Notes under the pieces: model-generated
Seen by the model: the letters and a program-made list of their open reading frames with translations, nothing else
Databases searched by the model: none
Told to the model about the DNA's origin: nothing
Source of the DNA: Aquilaria yunnanensis
Lineage: Eukaryota > Streptophyta > Magnoliopsida > Malvales > Thymelaeaceae
Assembly (NCBI GenBank): GCA_039654915.1
Contig: CM077596.1
Location: 70,743,751-70,807,750 of the forward strand
Reading direction: 5' to 3'
Length of the DNA: 64,000 nt
Translations under genes and position numbers: made by a program
In this document: in pieces, positions 1 to 12,506 of the stretch
Layout of the letters: each line of letters opens with the position of its first letter
Position numbering within the stretch: position 1 is the stretch's first letter

Positions 1-1773
1 TGGAATAGAACCATAAAAAATGTTTGAACTTAAATCTATTGAGGGAAAATTGTTAAGTTCAGTTGACAGTTCTGGGACTTCACCCTTGATGCTGTTTAAG
101 GAAAGGTTAAAATACCTTACATTTGAAGGCAGGCTCCAAAATGAGACTGGAGCAACATCTGAGATGCCAGAGTTGGAAATGTCAAGGTGGGTGTAGTTCT
201 TTTGGCTCTGAAGCCAGCTTGGAAACTGAGGACCTAGTTTGCAGGATCTCATTTGAATAGCATTCAGTTGAAAAGGTGGCATCCAATCAGAGCTGAAATT
301 CAATGACAAATTGTTGAAGGATATCTTCAGATGCAGCAATTTGTGGAGGTTTAGCATTTGTGTGTCAGAGATGAAACCGTCCAAGGAGTTTGAGGAAACA
401 TCTAAAAACTCGAGGTTGGACATTTGCCCAATTCCCTCTGGAAAAGGGCCCTGTAGCCTGTTGCGTGCAAGATTCAACAGTGTCAATGATGATAATCTGG
501 AAAGATCAGGCAACTGTCCGGTAAGTTGATTTGATTCCAGATTTAAGACAGATAGCCTAGACAGATGTGCAAAACTGTCAGGGAACCTTCCATCTAACTG
601 GTTCTCATCAAGGTATAGCGTTTCCAACTTTGAAAACCTTGTGATATCAGGTAATGAACCGTGAAGTTGGTTTCGACTGAAAAACAAGGCTTCTAGGGAA
701 TGTCTGGCACAACCAGCTAAGTTGCTGAGAACAAGAGGCAGGGGATCGGAGAGATTGTTCCATGACAAGTCCAGCGTCTTCAGTCTGCAACAATTTCCCA
801 AGGATTTCGGTAACCCACCTTGAATCTGATTCTCGAAAAGATTAACATTTGCAAGAGCAGGCATGTTGTGGAAGGCATCTGGAAGAGGCCCTTGAAGTTC
901 ATTATTGAGAAGATTAAGATCAACAAGATTGCTACTAACATTCAACAGCAGTGGAAGTGCAGCAGGAGGCAATGAAGAGCTGCTGGTGACGTGAAGGATT
1001 TCAAGAGAATCAGAAGAATTAGCACGAACTGTTGAAGGGTCAACCTCAGGGAAGAAGCACTTATCGAGATACAAGCTCGAGAGAGAAGGATGAGATCGGA
1101 TCACTTGAACCCAGTTGGTGGCTCTGGAGAAGTTCGCTTCAGTAAGTTTGAGGACTTGCAAGGAAGAAAGTCTTGAAACCCAGTCAAGATCATTGATGTC
1201 TATGCCGGATAAGTTGTCGCTGAGATCAAGAACAAGCAGGCTGGAGAGATTCCCGAGCTGGGTCGGGATGGTACCGGCAATTGCATTTGCGGAAAGGTTG
1301 AGATAGATCAGCTGCGATAGTGAACCAATGAAGTCTGGAATCGTTGTGAAGCTATTGCAGCTAAGGTCGAGGTGGGATAAGTGAGTGAGGTTAAGCAAGG
1401 AGGGTCCAATCTCACCGCCCATAGGAGAGTAACTGACGCTGCCTGGAAGGGCACCAACATCGATGGCATTGGGAATGAAGTCGGGACGAAGATCGAGAAG
1501 GTTGACATGGGCGCTACGGTTGTCGCAGCGGACGCCTCTCCAATGGCAGCAGTCAGAGTCTTGGGTGGTCCAGGAAGAGAGAATGTTTTCCTGGTCTTGG
1601 AGGCCTTGCTTGAACTGGAGGAGGGCTCGTCTCTCGGATTCATGGCATTTGTAGAAGCCGGGTGGTTGATCTCCCAACGTAATGGTGAATAATCCTTGAT
1701 GAGTGGCTAGAAATAGAATACAAACAAGTGAAAGCAGGTGGGTGGGTTTCAGGCGGAGACGCATCAGATTCAT
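1..1773 (-). CDS. LRR receptor-like protein (Cf/EIX type), 3' end outside the window
   Basis: Cell-surface LRR receptor-like protein (RLP), a family that senses apoplastic ligands and signals through partner kinases. The frame is open from the ATG at 1773 to the left edge (591 codons, no stop), so the C-terminal LRRs, transmembrane segment and stop lie outside. Residues 1 to about 30 form a hydrophobic signal peptide. Residues about 42-85 are the N-terminal cap, with CHESERRALLQFK and the Cys pair in DCCHWRGVRCDN. Successive LxxLxLxxNxLxGxIP repeats follow, for example LSHLDLSCNSF and LLVLDLSDN. No intron is seen in the coding part, as is usual for RLPs. The start was chosen as the first ATG before the signal peptide. 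It is a paralogue of the complete RLP at 52220-54616 and the broken one at 60170, but differs in the N-cap and many repeats. A receptor kinase cannot be excluded because the C terminus is missing. Confidence 0.9.
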   Translation of the reverse strand, partial: MNLMRLRLKPTHLLSLVCILFLATHQGLFTITLGDQPPGFYKCHESERRALLQFKQGLQDQENILSSWTTQDSDCCHWRGVRCDNRSAHVNLLDLRPDFIPNAIDVGALPGSVSYSPMGGEIGPSLLNLTHLSHLDLSCNSFTTIPDFIGSLSQLIYLNLSANAIAGTIPTQLGNLSSLLVLDLSDNLSGIDINDLDWVSRLSSLQVLKLTEANFSRATNWVQVIRSHPSLSSLYLDKCFFPEVDPSTVRANSSDSLEILHVTSSSSLPPAALPLLLNVSSNLVDLNLLNNELQGPLPDAFHNMPALANVNLFENQIQGGLPKSLGNCCRLKTLDLSWNNLSDPLPLVLSNLAGCARHSLEALFFSRNQLHGSLPDITRFSKLETLYLDENQLDGRFPDSFAHLSRLSVLNLESNQLTGQLPDLSRLSSLTLLNLARNRLQGPFPEGIGQMSNLEFLDVSSNSLDGFISDTQMLNLHKLLHLKISFNNLSLNFSSDWMPPFQLNAIQMRSCKLGPQFPSWLQSQKNYTHLDISNSGISDVAPVSFWSLPSNVRYFNLSLNSIKGEVPELSTELNNFPSIDLSSNIFYGSIP

Positions 1774-2667
1774 AGTACAACTGCAACACCGTGAGATGAA
1801 GAGTTTAGTTACTTACGACAAGAACTTTCTGATATTGTGGAGGTGATGTTCCTGATGGAGTAGGGATAAGAAATAGTAGCGGCAGCTGCAGGAGTCAACT
1901 GCACGGTTTAGTTGATGAATCAGTGGGCGTCGACGCTAAACCCTTCCATCTTCATATCATGGCCACTGAAGTTAAACTGGACGGCTGCTTATTTCCAACT
2001 CATCAACGGTCAAATGGCAGGAGACCACCCCCACCCCACACGGTATTTTCTTTTTGCCAGCCAGCTATCATCTCCGCTGCTACCGAACCTATTAATTCGG
2101 CAGCCCATGTGTTGCCAATACGATGGAATCATCATTCCCACCGAATTTGACAAAGCAGTATCAGCCTTACCAATCTTGTTATTTTTCTTGCCCTTTCTGA
2201 ATAATAAAAAAAATAAAAAACACTGCTCATGATCCAAAACATGGACGTCTCGAACTTGTCAATAACAGGTAGTCGACTTGAACTAGTTTGCGGAACCATT
2301 TTTTTTTTTTTTAAATAATAGGCATTTATTGCCCTACCCGGAAAAAATCATACGATTGGTATAACAACTTGAAGATCTATAAAAATCTGAAATACAGATT
2401 ACTAACTCTAAACTTTTATCTGTAAGTATCTTCGTCCTATCATAAAAAGAAAAGAACTCTCATTAATGATAAGAGTTGCACTTAAAGCATGAGTGAAGAA
2501 TCCATAAAAACATAGAATCAACAAGTGAACCAATATAATATTGGACAAACAACACTAACATTAAGTTGGATGGACTAACAAACTAATAGAAGCTCACTTC
2601 CAATCTATTATGAGAGAGCAAATTGATTAATCTTATTGAGTAAAAAGAAAAAAATATAAAAAAAATA
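1774..2667. other. RLP upstream region, no gene seen
   Basis: About 0.9 kb between the RLP start and the solo LTR. It should hold the 5' UTR and promoter of the leftward RLP. The sequence becomes A/T-rich after 2200, with short poly-A and poly-T runs. No convincing coding exon or inverted repeat was seen. Confidence 0.5.
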
Positions 2668-3479
2668 GGGATTGTAATACCCGGAAAGTGCTAAATGATT
2701 AAGTCCCGAGTTAAATGGATTGAGGATATAAAAAGTTTCATAATCTGGAAACTTAGTTCAATTAAATTGAGGAGACATGGAATTAATTATGGAATGGGCA
2801 TAAATGAGTGTTGGACACTCTTGGAATTAAACTTGGCTAAGGCCAAGAATATTGGTGATGAAAATGGTGAATTATGAAGTTGAGGGACTTAATTGCTCAA
2901 AGGAAGTTTTTGTGGGAGGACTCAATTGCTCAGATTGAGAAAGATGGAAGACCAAATGAGGAATTTGGCCATTTTGCATGGAAATATATCCATGGCCGGC
3001 CATCCCCATTAATTGAATAAAGAATTGGCCTCCACTCACATTATTTAAATTGCCCACTTGGACTTGTCCCCCACCATCACCATAAACAAATATTTTGCCC
3101 ATCATTTTTGGCCCATGCTTGTCTCCACTTTGCATTGTTTATTGTCCACTACAAACTCCAGTACCATTTGTTTAATGGGCCATTAGCAATTGTCCCCCCT
3201 TCCACTAAGTGTAATAGCCGGCCAACCTTACTCCCTCCCATTTCAATTACTTCACTCACCAAACAAACACTCATTTGCTCTCTCAAGCTCTCTCTCTTCT
3301 CATTTTCGGCCATGGAGCCATCTTCAAGCTTTCATCTTCTTCCTTCATCCTACCTCTCGGCCATGGCTAAAATCACTCCTTCTCACACATGCAAACACAT
3401 TTTCTTAGTGATTCTAAGCTCCTAAACACATCTAGAGCATGAAATCAAGTGAGATGTCCAAGAAAGCTCACAATAAAGT

Positions 3480-3985
3480 TTCAGCCATATGGAGATTTTT
3501 GTGTTCTTGAGCTCAACTTAAGGGCTCATGAACATGCATGGCATTTTTAAGCCATGAGGAGCAAGGAAATCAAGAAAAACTCCAAGAAGATGAAGCTCCA
3601 TATTCAGCCATTACCTATTCAAAGAGGGGTTGTAAGTAAAACCAAGTTTTCTTGATGTTTTGATGTATTTTTGAGCTAGATATTGCTCACTAATGTTTCG
3701 GCCATGTTGGATTTTTGCTAGAAAAGCAAGTTGAAGTTTCGGCCATGAAGGGTTCTTAGTGTTCTTGAGCTCAACTCAAGAGTTCAAGGCATGCATGGCA
3801 TTTTCAAGCCATGGGAGGCAAGAAATCAAGGAGAACTCCAAGAAGAACAAAGATGGATTTTCGGCCATGAATGTCCAAGGCGTTATGAGGCTTGAAACCA
3901 AGTGTCCTTGGTGCCTCGGAGCTTATGTGAGTATCTTAAGCAAGAGAACAAGCAAAGGATGCAAGAAAAGCAAGAAGAACTTTCG
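3480..3985. repeat. Diverged ~256-bp tandem repeats with TTTCGGCCAT motifs inside the solo LTR
   Basis: The segment starting near 3480 (CAGCCATATGG, then TTCTTGAGCTCAAC, CATGCATGGCATTTT, AACTCCAAGAAG) recurs in the same order starting near 3736. A third, shorter copy starts near 3981. The motif TTTCGGCCAT or a one- to two-base variant is seen near 3303, 3355, 3480, 3695, 3736, 3857, 3981, 4122, 4236 and 4471. Confidence 0.7.
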
Positions 3986-4539
3986 GCCAAGATGGTATTT
4001 TTGGCATGCAAGCATAAAACCAAGTTTTCTTGGTAGAAATGGAACTCTTATGAGTATACAAGACAATGGCCAAAAGATGGATGTAAAAAAAGAAATTTTG
4101 TAAGCTATAGAAGCAATAAAAGTTTCGGCCATATTGTTGTTTCTGTGACTTGGCATTTTAGCCATGAGTTCTTCACAGTAATGGGTTCCTTGATGCATGT
4201 GGAACAAAAATATGAAAGAAAGAAATGAAGAGTACTTTCGGCCTTAGTGCCAATTTTTGGTGGATGTGTGTTGACCAAGTGTTCTTGGTGGTATAAGTGT
4301 TCCTAAGGAAATATGGGACTAAAATGAGAAAGGAGAAATAAAGGACATTTTGTCAACGATTGTTCTTGAAGTCCTTAAGTGGAAACCAAGTGTGCTTGGT
4401 AAATATGAAGCTTCTAAGTACAAGAAAGCTTGAAAATCAAGTAAAGCTTGAGAGAGAAGTAAAGACTAATATTCGGCCATCTCCATTACAGAAAAATACC
4501 ATGAGCTAAACATGAGCATAATGTTCCTAAACTCCTACA

Positions 4540-4620
4540 TTGGCTAAATTGGCTACATTGGCGATATTGGCAAAATGGGCTACCATTGACTACATGGGCT
4601 ACATTGGCAAAAGACTTGGA
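4540..4620. repeat. Short degenerate tandem repeats (GGCTACATTGGC type)
   Basis: Several degenerate copies of a unit like TGGCTACATTGGC follow each other (ATTGGCTAAATTGGC, TACATTGGCGATATTGG, ATGGGCTACATTGG). It is part of the solo LTR. Confidence 0.6.
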
Positions 4621-5314
4621 CAATAACCAAGAACGGTTAAATTATGGGCCTTACCTCTTGAAGTGAGGTTGAATAAGTTAAACCAAGAGTTATTGGTAAA
4701 TTATGGTTCTCATGGTTAATGAAAAGCAAGAGATTAACTTGCTAGTGTTTTGGGCTTTATAGGTTCATTAAGGCAAAGACAAAGTTACAACAACAAACAA
4801 AGCAAAGCAAGGCAAAGACAATGAACAAAAAGGTTACACAAATGTTGGTAAGGATCCCTATACTCACTTTACATGGTATATTTTCCATGACCTTTCATTG
4901 TGAGTATTAGTGCCCCTATGTGATGGTCAAAGAACCAAGTGACTATAGGTGTGCATGTCAGGGCTAAGTGGTTGTTACTTTTTGTGAGGACTCATGATAC
5001 TTTCTTAGTTGGATAATTGGGCACATAAGTGCATAATCGGCGAGGTATTGTTGCTTTGGCAACTATGGTTTAATCATGAGTAATTATGCAAGCATTTGGG
5101 TCTTGGCATCGAGTTTGGCCAACTCGGTCCCAAGTTAATGAGCTCAGTATAAAATAAAGAAATGGTCGACCAAGAATGGTGTTATGGAAATGCTAATGCT
5201 TGCGATGCCCATGGTTCCACGAGGAATGGTGTCACGGGACACGATGTTACGAGAATAGTGTTGTGTGTGTTGAGTTGTGTGCTTCTCTGAAATTGTTTGC
5301 ACATGTTGACCCAG

Positions 5315-5335
5315 ATTATTATTATTATTATTATT
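5315..5335. repeat. (ATT)n microsatellite
   Basis: About six to seven perfect ATT triplets inside the solo LTR. Confidence 0.8.
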
Positions 5336-6520
5336 GCTATTGCGTTATATCTTGTGTTTTCTTTGTTATAGTGCTTTCCTTTGCAGGAACATGGATTAAT
5401 TGCCATTACATTCTTGGCACAAGTTAGGCTTTGAAAGCCATATAATGACTAAGAAAGTCATGAGATAATTACCTCACTAGGCATTGGATGCCGCCGGGAT
5501 TCTTATTGAGTTTTATAACTCACCCGCCCTGCTCTACCTTTTCAGGAAATGGATGGCTTGATAGATCAAGCGAAGAGTACCAGAGTACTTGTTATTATGT
5601 GCTAAAGGGTTGGGTATGTGTATAGTGTTGCTCAATATATTCATATGTTCAAAGTGACTTATGTGGTATAAATTGCTTGTGGATCAAGTTAATGTTGTGG
5701 ACTTACCTGTGCAGGATATGGAGTCTAGAAGTTGTGGGAACAAGGTCTATAAGGTGGATGGTGTTCCATGTTTATATGAGTTGAAGTTTAAGTAGTTATG
5801 AGAACTTGGTCTGTAAAACTTGAACCTGGATAAACTTAGACATGAAGCATTCCTTGGTATGTTTTCCAAGTAGGTGATGCTTGTTTGTTGTTCTATGGAT
5901 AGGCATAGTTCTGGATAACTTATGATGATGAATTTTGCTTTGAATGGATGATTATGATGACTTATGATGTTGATGACTTTGAAGGATGATTATATGAGAA
6001 GTATGCTTGAATTCATACAGGTGGAATATCTTGATGGATGATTGTGTTATGTGTACTAGATTTGGCAGGATGTTCATGGATATGAAAATATGGTTTTCAA
6101 ACTTGAAATGGAATATGGGCTTCTTGGTTGCCATGCATTGAAATAGTACACTTGATGGACACACATCTGATGCACTTAGTGGATTAAGTGTATGGCTATA
6201 TGTAGCTTGGATGAAATGAGCATGTGAAGATATTACAGGAGAAGCTTATGTTGAATTGAGATGAAGTATGCATGTAAGCAGGATAAAATCATGAATGGAA
6301 CACTAGAAATTCCACTTAGGTGCTAGCTTGTACCTAAAGAGCACCCTAACATCACTTAGGAAGTAATTAATTGACAAGCTAGTACTAGAATAGATCCTGG
6401 AGTCACGCCGTAGGTGCTCATAATAGTTAATAAAGCCCCTTCTGTATGAATAACTTCCGCTGTATTACTCTGATAATCGGGCCCAAATGGGCCAAGGGCA
6501 GTTCGGGGCGTGAGAGGGAT

Positions 6521-7482
6521 GACCAAATCCAATTAAAAAATCAGCTGAATTTGACCAATTAAGACAAAGTTTGAGTAATTTTTGAGAGAGAGGGGGAGGG
6601 TTCTTGGGCTAAGGTTAGGACTTGTTTTCATTTAGTTTGCTGAAACCATTAAAACCCAATCACCATTCCAGATTTTTCTCTAAAGCAAATTCATTAAACT
6701 ATAATGGAACTTAATAAGCATTTTTTTTTTGTTTCAAGAGTAATTTCTCATTTTTATCCATTAATCTTAGAAATAATAGTCATAAGAGCGTGGAACGGTT
6801 TACGTGTTGTTTGAAAACATCAGCATGCGATTAAATATTTGCTGCGTGAATTCGATTAAACTAAAACCAAAGTAGTGCGAGTATTGTAGTTGCCAAGTAA
6901 ACAAAACCACTTAAGGAACAAATTCTTTTATTTTGGTAGCCTGCAGGTTCAAGGAAGCAGTTCAAACTGATCAGAACTCCCATTTCTTGGATTTGACTAC
7001 TGGGTTGAATTCGCTTGCCAACTTCTTCATTTTGCTTTATTTGACAAAGGGCTCCTTCCCTTCTGTAAACAATGACAGGACTCCTATGCCCAAGCCTACG
7101 AACCTGTTATTGGACGCGCATCTCAAGATCGGTTTTTATTCTTATTCTTACCGTAAAAGCAAACTATGGATGTGAAAAATAAGCCCAAAATGAGGAGCTA
7201 CAGTCGTTCCAGAAAAAGAAAAAAACACTAACGCAATTTCAACTCTCAAAAATAAAATCCAGCAGCATTGTTCCGGCAATCGTTAATGTTCCAGTGTTAC
7301 TGTGTTACAAATGAGTCGTATGAACTTACAACACAACAGAAGGAACCCAAATAAGAACCCTTTTAGCTTTGATATGTACAAATCTCATAAGAAAACTGTA
7401 ATCTGTATTCAGTAACTATTTAACTGTTGAGTGTTGTAAAGAATCGTTTCTGACAGCTACCAAATAATAGCTCTCTTCTTGC
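6521..7482. other. Intergenic, includes the probable 3' UTR of the SEC14-like gene
   Basis: No coding similarity was recognised. The part nearest 7482 should carry the 3' untranslated region of the leftward SEC14-like gene. Confidence 0.4.
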
Positions 7483-10400
7483 TCACTGGTCTGACAAGCT
7501 CCCAAACTGCAGAAACCAACAATCAATTAGCCCGAACACGCAACAGAAAGAAGTGAAGATGAGGTTGTGTGGATAAGATGCGAGTTGAAATGCATGCCAA
7601 ATCGTGGTGAATCTCTCCAGTAAATGAGCCTTTCGTTCCAAAAGTTACCGTATCAATTTGGCAGTGGAAACATGCTCTGGCAATCCAAGCACTGTCGATA
7701 TTAAATAGAAACTCATGAGTTTGCAACTTGTGTTGATGACCAGAAAGGAGTCACCATCTTCCCGAGTTATATGGTCTGCTACTACTTCTTGGCCAACATG
7801 TGCCTGCCCCCTGCTTTCATCAAGTCCTAACATCGTCAGTATGGTGCACATTCTTCGAAGCACTCGCAGAAGCATAAAAGATAAAATAACTTGTACTCAA
7901 GTTTAGGTTCAAGAAACCAAATAATAGCCCTTGGGATAATTAAGAGAACCAAATAACTCTTAAATTATGGAAATAAAAAATAAAATAGAAAATTGTTAAT
8001 TTTCTGGGTTGCACCATTATTTAACATCAACAAGCTTTGTAGACGAAGCAATAACCCATTCATCAACGGAGGAAAGTTTGTGAAGAACCAGATTCCTCCC
8101 CTATAAGAGGTAATGCCACACTTTCAGAGAGGGGTTTGGGTTCATTAGAGATGGGGAAGTGACTCTTTCAGGAAAACCTTCATCCTGAGTAACAATACCT
8201 CTAATAAAATACATCAGACCATGTCTTAATGTCCAGACACCACAAATTATCCGATCATTTTACTTCTAATTTTAATGACCATTTGGATATGGTAATCGCT
8301 ATGTAATACTGTAATTAACATGAGAACTAACATTTTTATCTATCATCAGGTAATACTGTCAAGGATCTACTTGATCAGAAAACTTACGACCATGCTATTT
8401 TCCTTCAAGTTCTCCAATGATTCTGCAAGCTCCACTTGTTTTGATGCAGTGGCAAGTAAAGCCTACAATGTAAAACCATGAATCCTGAGCATCCAGCTTC
8501 CAGCATTATATGGGAAAATTTTAACGATTTCAGATATACCAAATGGCTAAAAACAATTGAAAATGAAAGGCAGACTATAAAAGTTGCAATTACTTTCTTT
8601 GTTTTCTGTAGATCTTGTTCTATAGATTTTATTCTGTTCATTGATTCCAGGAGCATGTCCTCTTTCTCTGGAGGAATAGGTGTAGGTTTATTACAAAGCT
8701 CTGCTACCAAAGCTTCCAGATGTTGGAGCCTCTGCCAGCATGGATCAAGTGAGCCTTGCTCTACTACAGGTGAAGTGCCTTTTGCTTGAGAACTTGAATC
8801 AACCAACTGGGCATTCAGCTGGTTGTTTGTCGGTTTCTTAGCATCTTGAAAGGCCAAAACTCCTCCAAATCCACGTATTAAGAAATATATACATGTTAAC
8901 AACTTCACTAGGAAGTGAACCATTGAAGTCATTGCACGGCTTATGGTTGCCTTCACTGGTCTTCTTGTCATTGTTTTTATGGTTAGATCATCTGTTATAA
9001 ACACCAAATAGGATAAGAAAACACTTCCAACATGTGCAACAAGAGTTCGCGTAACAGAAATGCTATTAATGATGGATAGAAATTCAAAACAATAACATAA
9101 GTAGGAAAAATGTCAATATTGGGAATATATAGATGAAGTATACAGCTGGACAGTCTGACAGGATTAATTATCTTAATAATATAATTCTGAAAGATACATA
9201 AAATAACAGTGAAGCAGAAATCAACAGGCAGACTAGAGGATACTAGATCACAAACCAACGACTGTGAAGTACCATTATACATTCACCAACTAAGGACTAG
9301 ATAGTAGATAGAGATTCACAACTTCCATCAACTGCTTCTTCAATTTTCATAGAATTAGCCACATTGATGAGGTAAGCGAAGTATATAAAATATAGAATAT
9401 ACAGTGATGTCCCACTCAAGGAAAAACTTAAAATTTACTTACTTCTTGAACTAGCCTCCTCAATTCCCATAGAATCAGCCGATTCAATGAGGTTATGAAT
9501 AGATTCAGAATCCCTCATCCTTGCCTGGAACAAAACACATAGATATAAAGATGTTTCCATGGAACCATACTTGATAAAAAATAGAAAGCCAGGAACTGAA
9601 CGAATCACAATACCCTTGTTTTGATACAGTAAAAAAAACACACACAACTTCAGCAGTTTACTTTAATATCAAATTTTTGTTGACCCACGTCTCCATGACA
9701 TCTATTAAGATGCAATGTTCTTACCTGTAGGGCGTGGCAAGAATTCAAAGAAATAACTTAATCTCAAATAGCAACAACAGTAGAACTTAAACATTAATGT
9801 CTGTTTCAAATTCAAATTATAAATTGATTACATGTATTTGCTCCAACACTCCACTTTCAGTCCTGATTATTGTTTCATTAAGTTCCATGAAAGATGCAAT
9901 ATGATAAACTGTCAGGAAACTTACATCATCAGCAACTGCTGATATTTCCATCAAGGCAGATGCCTTGACCTTCATATCTGATTCTGAATTTGCAAGAGAT
10001 ATTTCACTGCTGGCAACCTGCCATATAACCACAAATGTTGAGCAATTTAAATAGCTGGAAAACTGAGAAACTATAATGAAAAACAACTTATATTCGAGCG
10101 ACAAGATACTTCAATGCTTAGATACTGCAAAAAAGAACAATAAATGAAAAGATAACACTTCTTATTCAGCTAATCAACAAAAGACCTTAGAGAAGTGCAA
10201 TTTTTCTAGATTTTCAGCATCAGAGGAACTGGTGGTTTTCTTAAAGTACATTGCATCTCCCAAGTGTACAAGCTGAAAACAAAGGATTTGAAACAATAGT
10301 TCAGTCAAAATATGCATTATCCAGTCAACAGTATAAATACAGATCAATCAAACCATGGGTGAGAATACCACAGTAATACCTTCATTATCTCTGGGTCTTT

Positions 10401-12506
10401 CCACGGTCCCTTGTCAGATTGCATGCATCCACCTTCATTAGGACACGAGCAAGTTCCACCAAGAAAGTCAGGCAATTGGCTGGATGTGTGGAAATTCCAG
10501 AACGAATCAGGAAACCATTTATAATTAAGACATTACAGTATCAGTGCAAAAAATCACAACCTTATGTCAATAATCTCCAACAATTTACTATGGAATTTGT
10601 TGCCCAAAACCTGAACAGCAATAGGACAAATATTTATTAGTTCATTAGTAAATGCTAAGACAAAGCTGGCAAGAAAAATTCCTTTACATGAATCTTTGAA
10701 GTAGTCTTGGGATCCAGGAAGTTTCTTGCTGTGTTCCAAAGCAATTTGAATCCACTCCCAGCATTGACTATGTACATTTGATGCAATGTCTGTTGAAAAG
10801 ATATATATTTCAGCGAGTTTAATTGATTATGAACCAATAATTAGAAGGGGGTGGGGGGGGAGTACATTCTTGTTGCTCAAGACAAATCACCTCTGGGTAG
10901 TTGTCTCCGTCGATTTTCTGCATACGCATTACAAGATCGTGCGCAACCTTGCCAAAGCTCATCCAGTTCTGTATATGAAAATATTAAAAATGATAATCAA
11001 CAATGACAGGAATAATACTTCTGTATTCCAATATTTCTTCAATACGTGAACCTAGTTTAATTAAAGCCATATTATCACCAGATTTATTGCAGAAGCCCAA
11101 ACTTATACATTTACAATATGGTTAGCAATAGTAATAACTAAAACCATATAACTTGTAGATTTTATACTATATGTACTGACCAACCCTTGTACGTCTAATA
11201 TTGTTGTTGTTGAATCAATGTGCCTCTTAGCAACAATGGAGCACACCGGGAACTTCTCCAAGAAAGTCTTTTCAAATCCCTGAACATGATATTTCAGAAA
11301 ACGGTCCACCGAAGTGATGCTCATCAGCTTAGCAGGTTCAATTTTTCCAAGTCTTTCAATATAAACCGGTCTACCCTCCTTATCTATACCATGGTAACCA
11401 TGAGGGTAATAACGCTGAACCTCTTCCCGTTCTTCATATACAAAATCCTACAAATTCATCATTTCAGGAAAACACCTTGTATAAAGCTGAAACAAACAGT
11501 GGAGACCAAAAGTAAACAAGCTGATGAGGTAGTTAGGGAGTGGAAATTTGATTGTTAATTAGCCTAACCAAACTGTTATAATTTCATTTGTTATTTCTTG
11601 GTTAATAGATGAGAGGATGAATAAAATTACCTCAATGATAGAATCTACTCCATTCTCTCTCCTCCAATTGAGCATTTCTGACCACATGAGGACAGTTTTG
11701 TCCATGTCAAACTTCCTTGCTTTCAAAAATCTGCAGGAAAAGAAAGTAGAGACTTTGCAGATGAATGAGACCACGATAGTGAAGAGCGAAAAAGGAAGAA
11801 GTTCAATAGTAGTACTAAATTGGTGCAGACTGGGAGAAAAGATACATGTGTATGTTTGAAAATAATTAATTCAGATATAGGAGTGGCTGGCTTCAGCTAT
11901 TGTTAAAAGAATAGAGCTTTTACATGGATGCAAGAGTAGTTGCTAAACTGGGCACCAATATTTTGAGCAGAAAACTAGCAAGCATTTCATCTGTGGAGAG
12001 GATACAGAAACTAAAATTCCTGCTAGATAGTCTATACTTTAATATTTACATATATATTCGAAAGTCATGTCCAATAGTGCTTCCGAGTCCTGACTACACA
12101 TATCAAAACTGTAGTACTAGTTCTTTTCTTCTCCCACTATAAATTAGGAAAACCATCCACGATACTGCCGCAGAATATAAAAAGCTGCGGAGTAAGTAAC
12201 GCACCTCAACATTGTGTGATAATCATCATGACGAGCTGGAAGCAGATCTTTCGAAATCAAAATCTCTCGAAGAGCGTTTACTGCCTCTTCCTCCTCCGCG
12301 TCCCTGACATCATCAACCGTTATTGCTGCATACCGGCAATTGGCTACCCGTTTGCCCCGCTTCCTTAGACTGTGAGTTAACTTGTTTGAAGCAGTCATCG
12401 CCTTCTTCTTCAGAGATCTCGATCGCGTCCTCCTCTTCTCGTCCTCCGATGTCTCCAGATCCAAACCGCCTTCTTTCCTCGCCCGCTCATGTTCCTGGAT
12501 CGCCAT
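7483..12506 (-). CDS. SEC14-like phosphatidylinositol/phosphatidylcholine transfer protein (SFH family)
   Basis: Predicted lipid-exchange protein that presents phosphatidylinositol to kinases at membranes. Thirteen coding exons fit GT-AG borders and phases: 12506-12205, 11730-11631, 11447-11181, 10968-10891, 10789-10688, 10610-10561, 10479-10380, 10272-10186, 10017-9925, 9524-9443, 8991-8594, 8462-8388, 7506-7483, giving 585 aa, within the usual 540-640. The basic N terminus ([13 protein letters not shown]) and the CRAL-TRIO-N part ([14 protein letters not shown], then [11 protein letters not shown]) precede the Sec14 lipid pocket ([67 protein letters not shown]). The C-terminal part has a hydrophobic stretch ([18 protein letters not shown]) and a coiled coil rich in Lys/Glu. 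Exon 3 uses the donor TTG/GTCAGT, which keeps the family's 18-residue spacing after DVQG. The last small exon is the weakest call; reading through the exon-12 donor would give a different short tail. A 5' UTR intron (about 12515-12936) is likely. Confidence 0.9.

Larger units (their letters stand above)
2673..6515 (+). mobile_element. Solo LTR of a long-LTR retrotransposon (3843 bp, TSD GGGAT)
   Basis: The block begins TGTAATACCCGG and ends GGGGCGTGAGA. It is flanked by a perfect 5-bp direct repeat GGGAT (2668-2672 and 6516-6520), the signature of LTR retrotransposon integration. No protease, RT or integrase sequence lies inside, so this is one LTR left after LTR-LTR recombination. The start sequence and the great length resemble LTRs of Gypsy chromoviruses of the Tekay/Del group; that assignment is from memory and tentative. 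The last two bases are GA instead of the usual CA, probably one mutation. The interior has a diverged tandem duplication of about 256 bp and about ten copies of a TTTCGGCCAT-like motif between 3.3 and 4.5 kb. Orientation follows the T-G start and the pyrimidine-rich stretch near 5.5 kb and is not certain. Confidence 0.82.

Noticed and set aside
1308..1692. Open frames of about 100 codons on both strands within the left RLP
   Set aside because: They are shadows of the RLP frame, which is open throughout and has LRR periodicity.
2010..2237. Short ORFs on both strands upstream of the left RLP
   Set aside because: No family resemblance, overlapping on opposite strands, promoter position.
3108..4207. 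Several 90-115 codon ORFs in the 3-4 kb region
   Set aside because: They lie inside the solo LTR, overlap on both strands and encode low-complexity peptides from the repeated LTR DNA.
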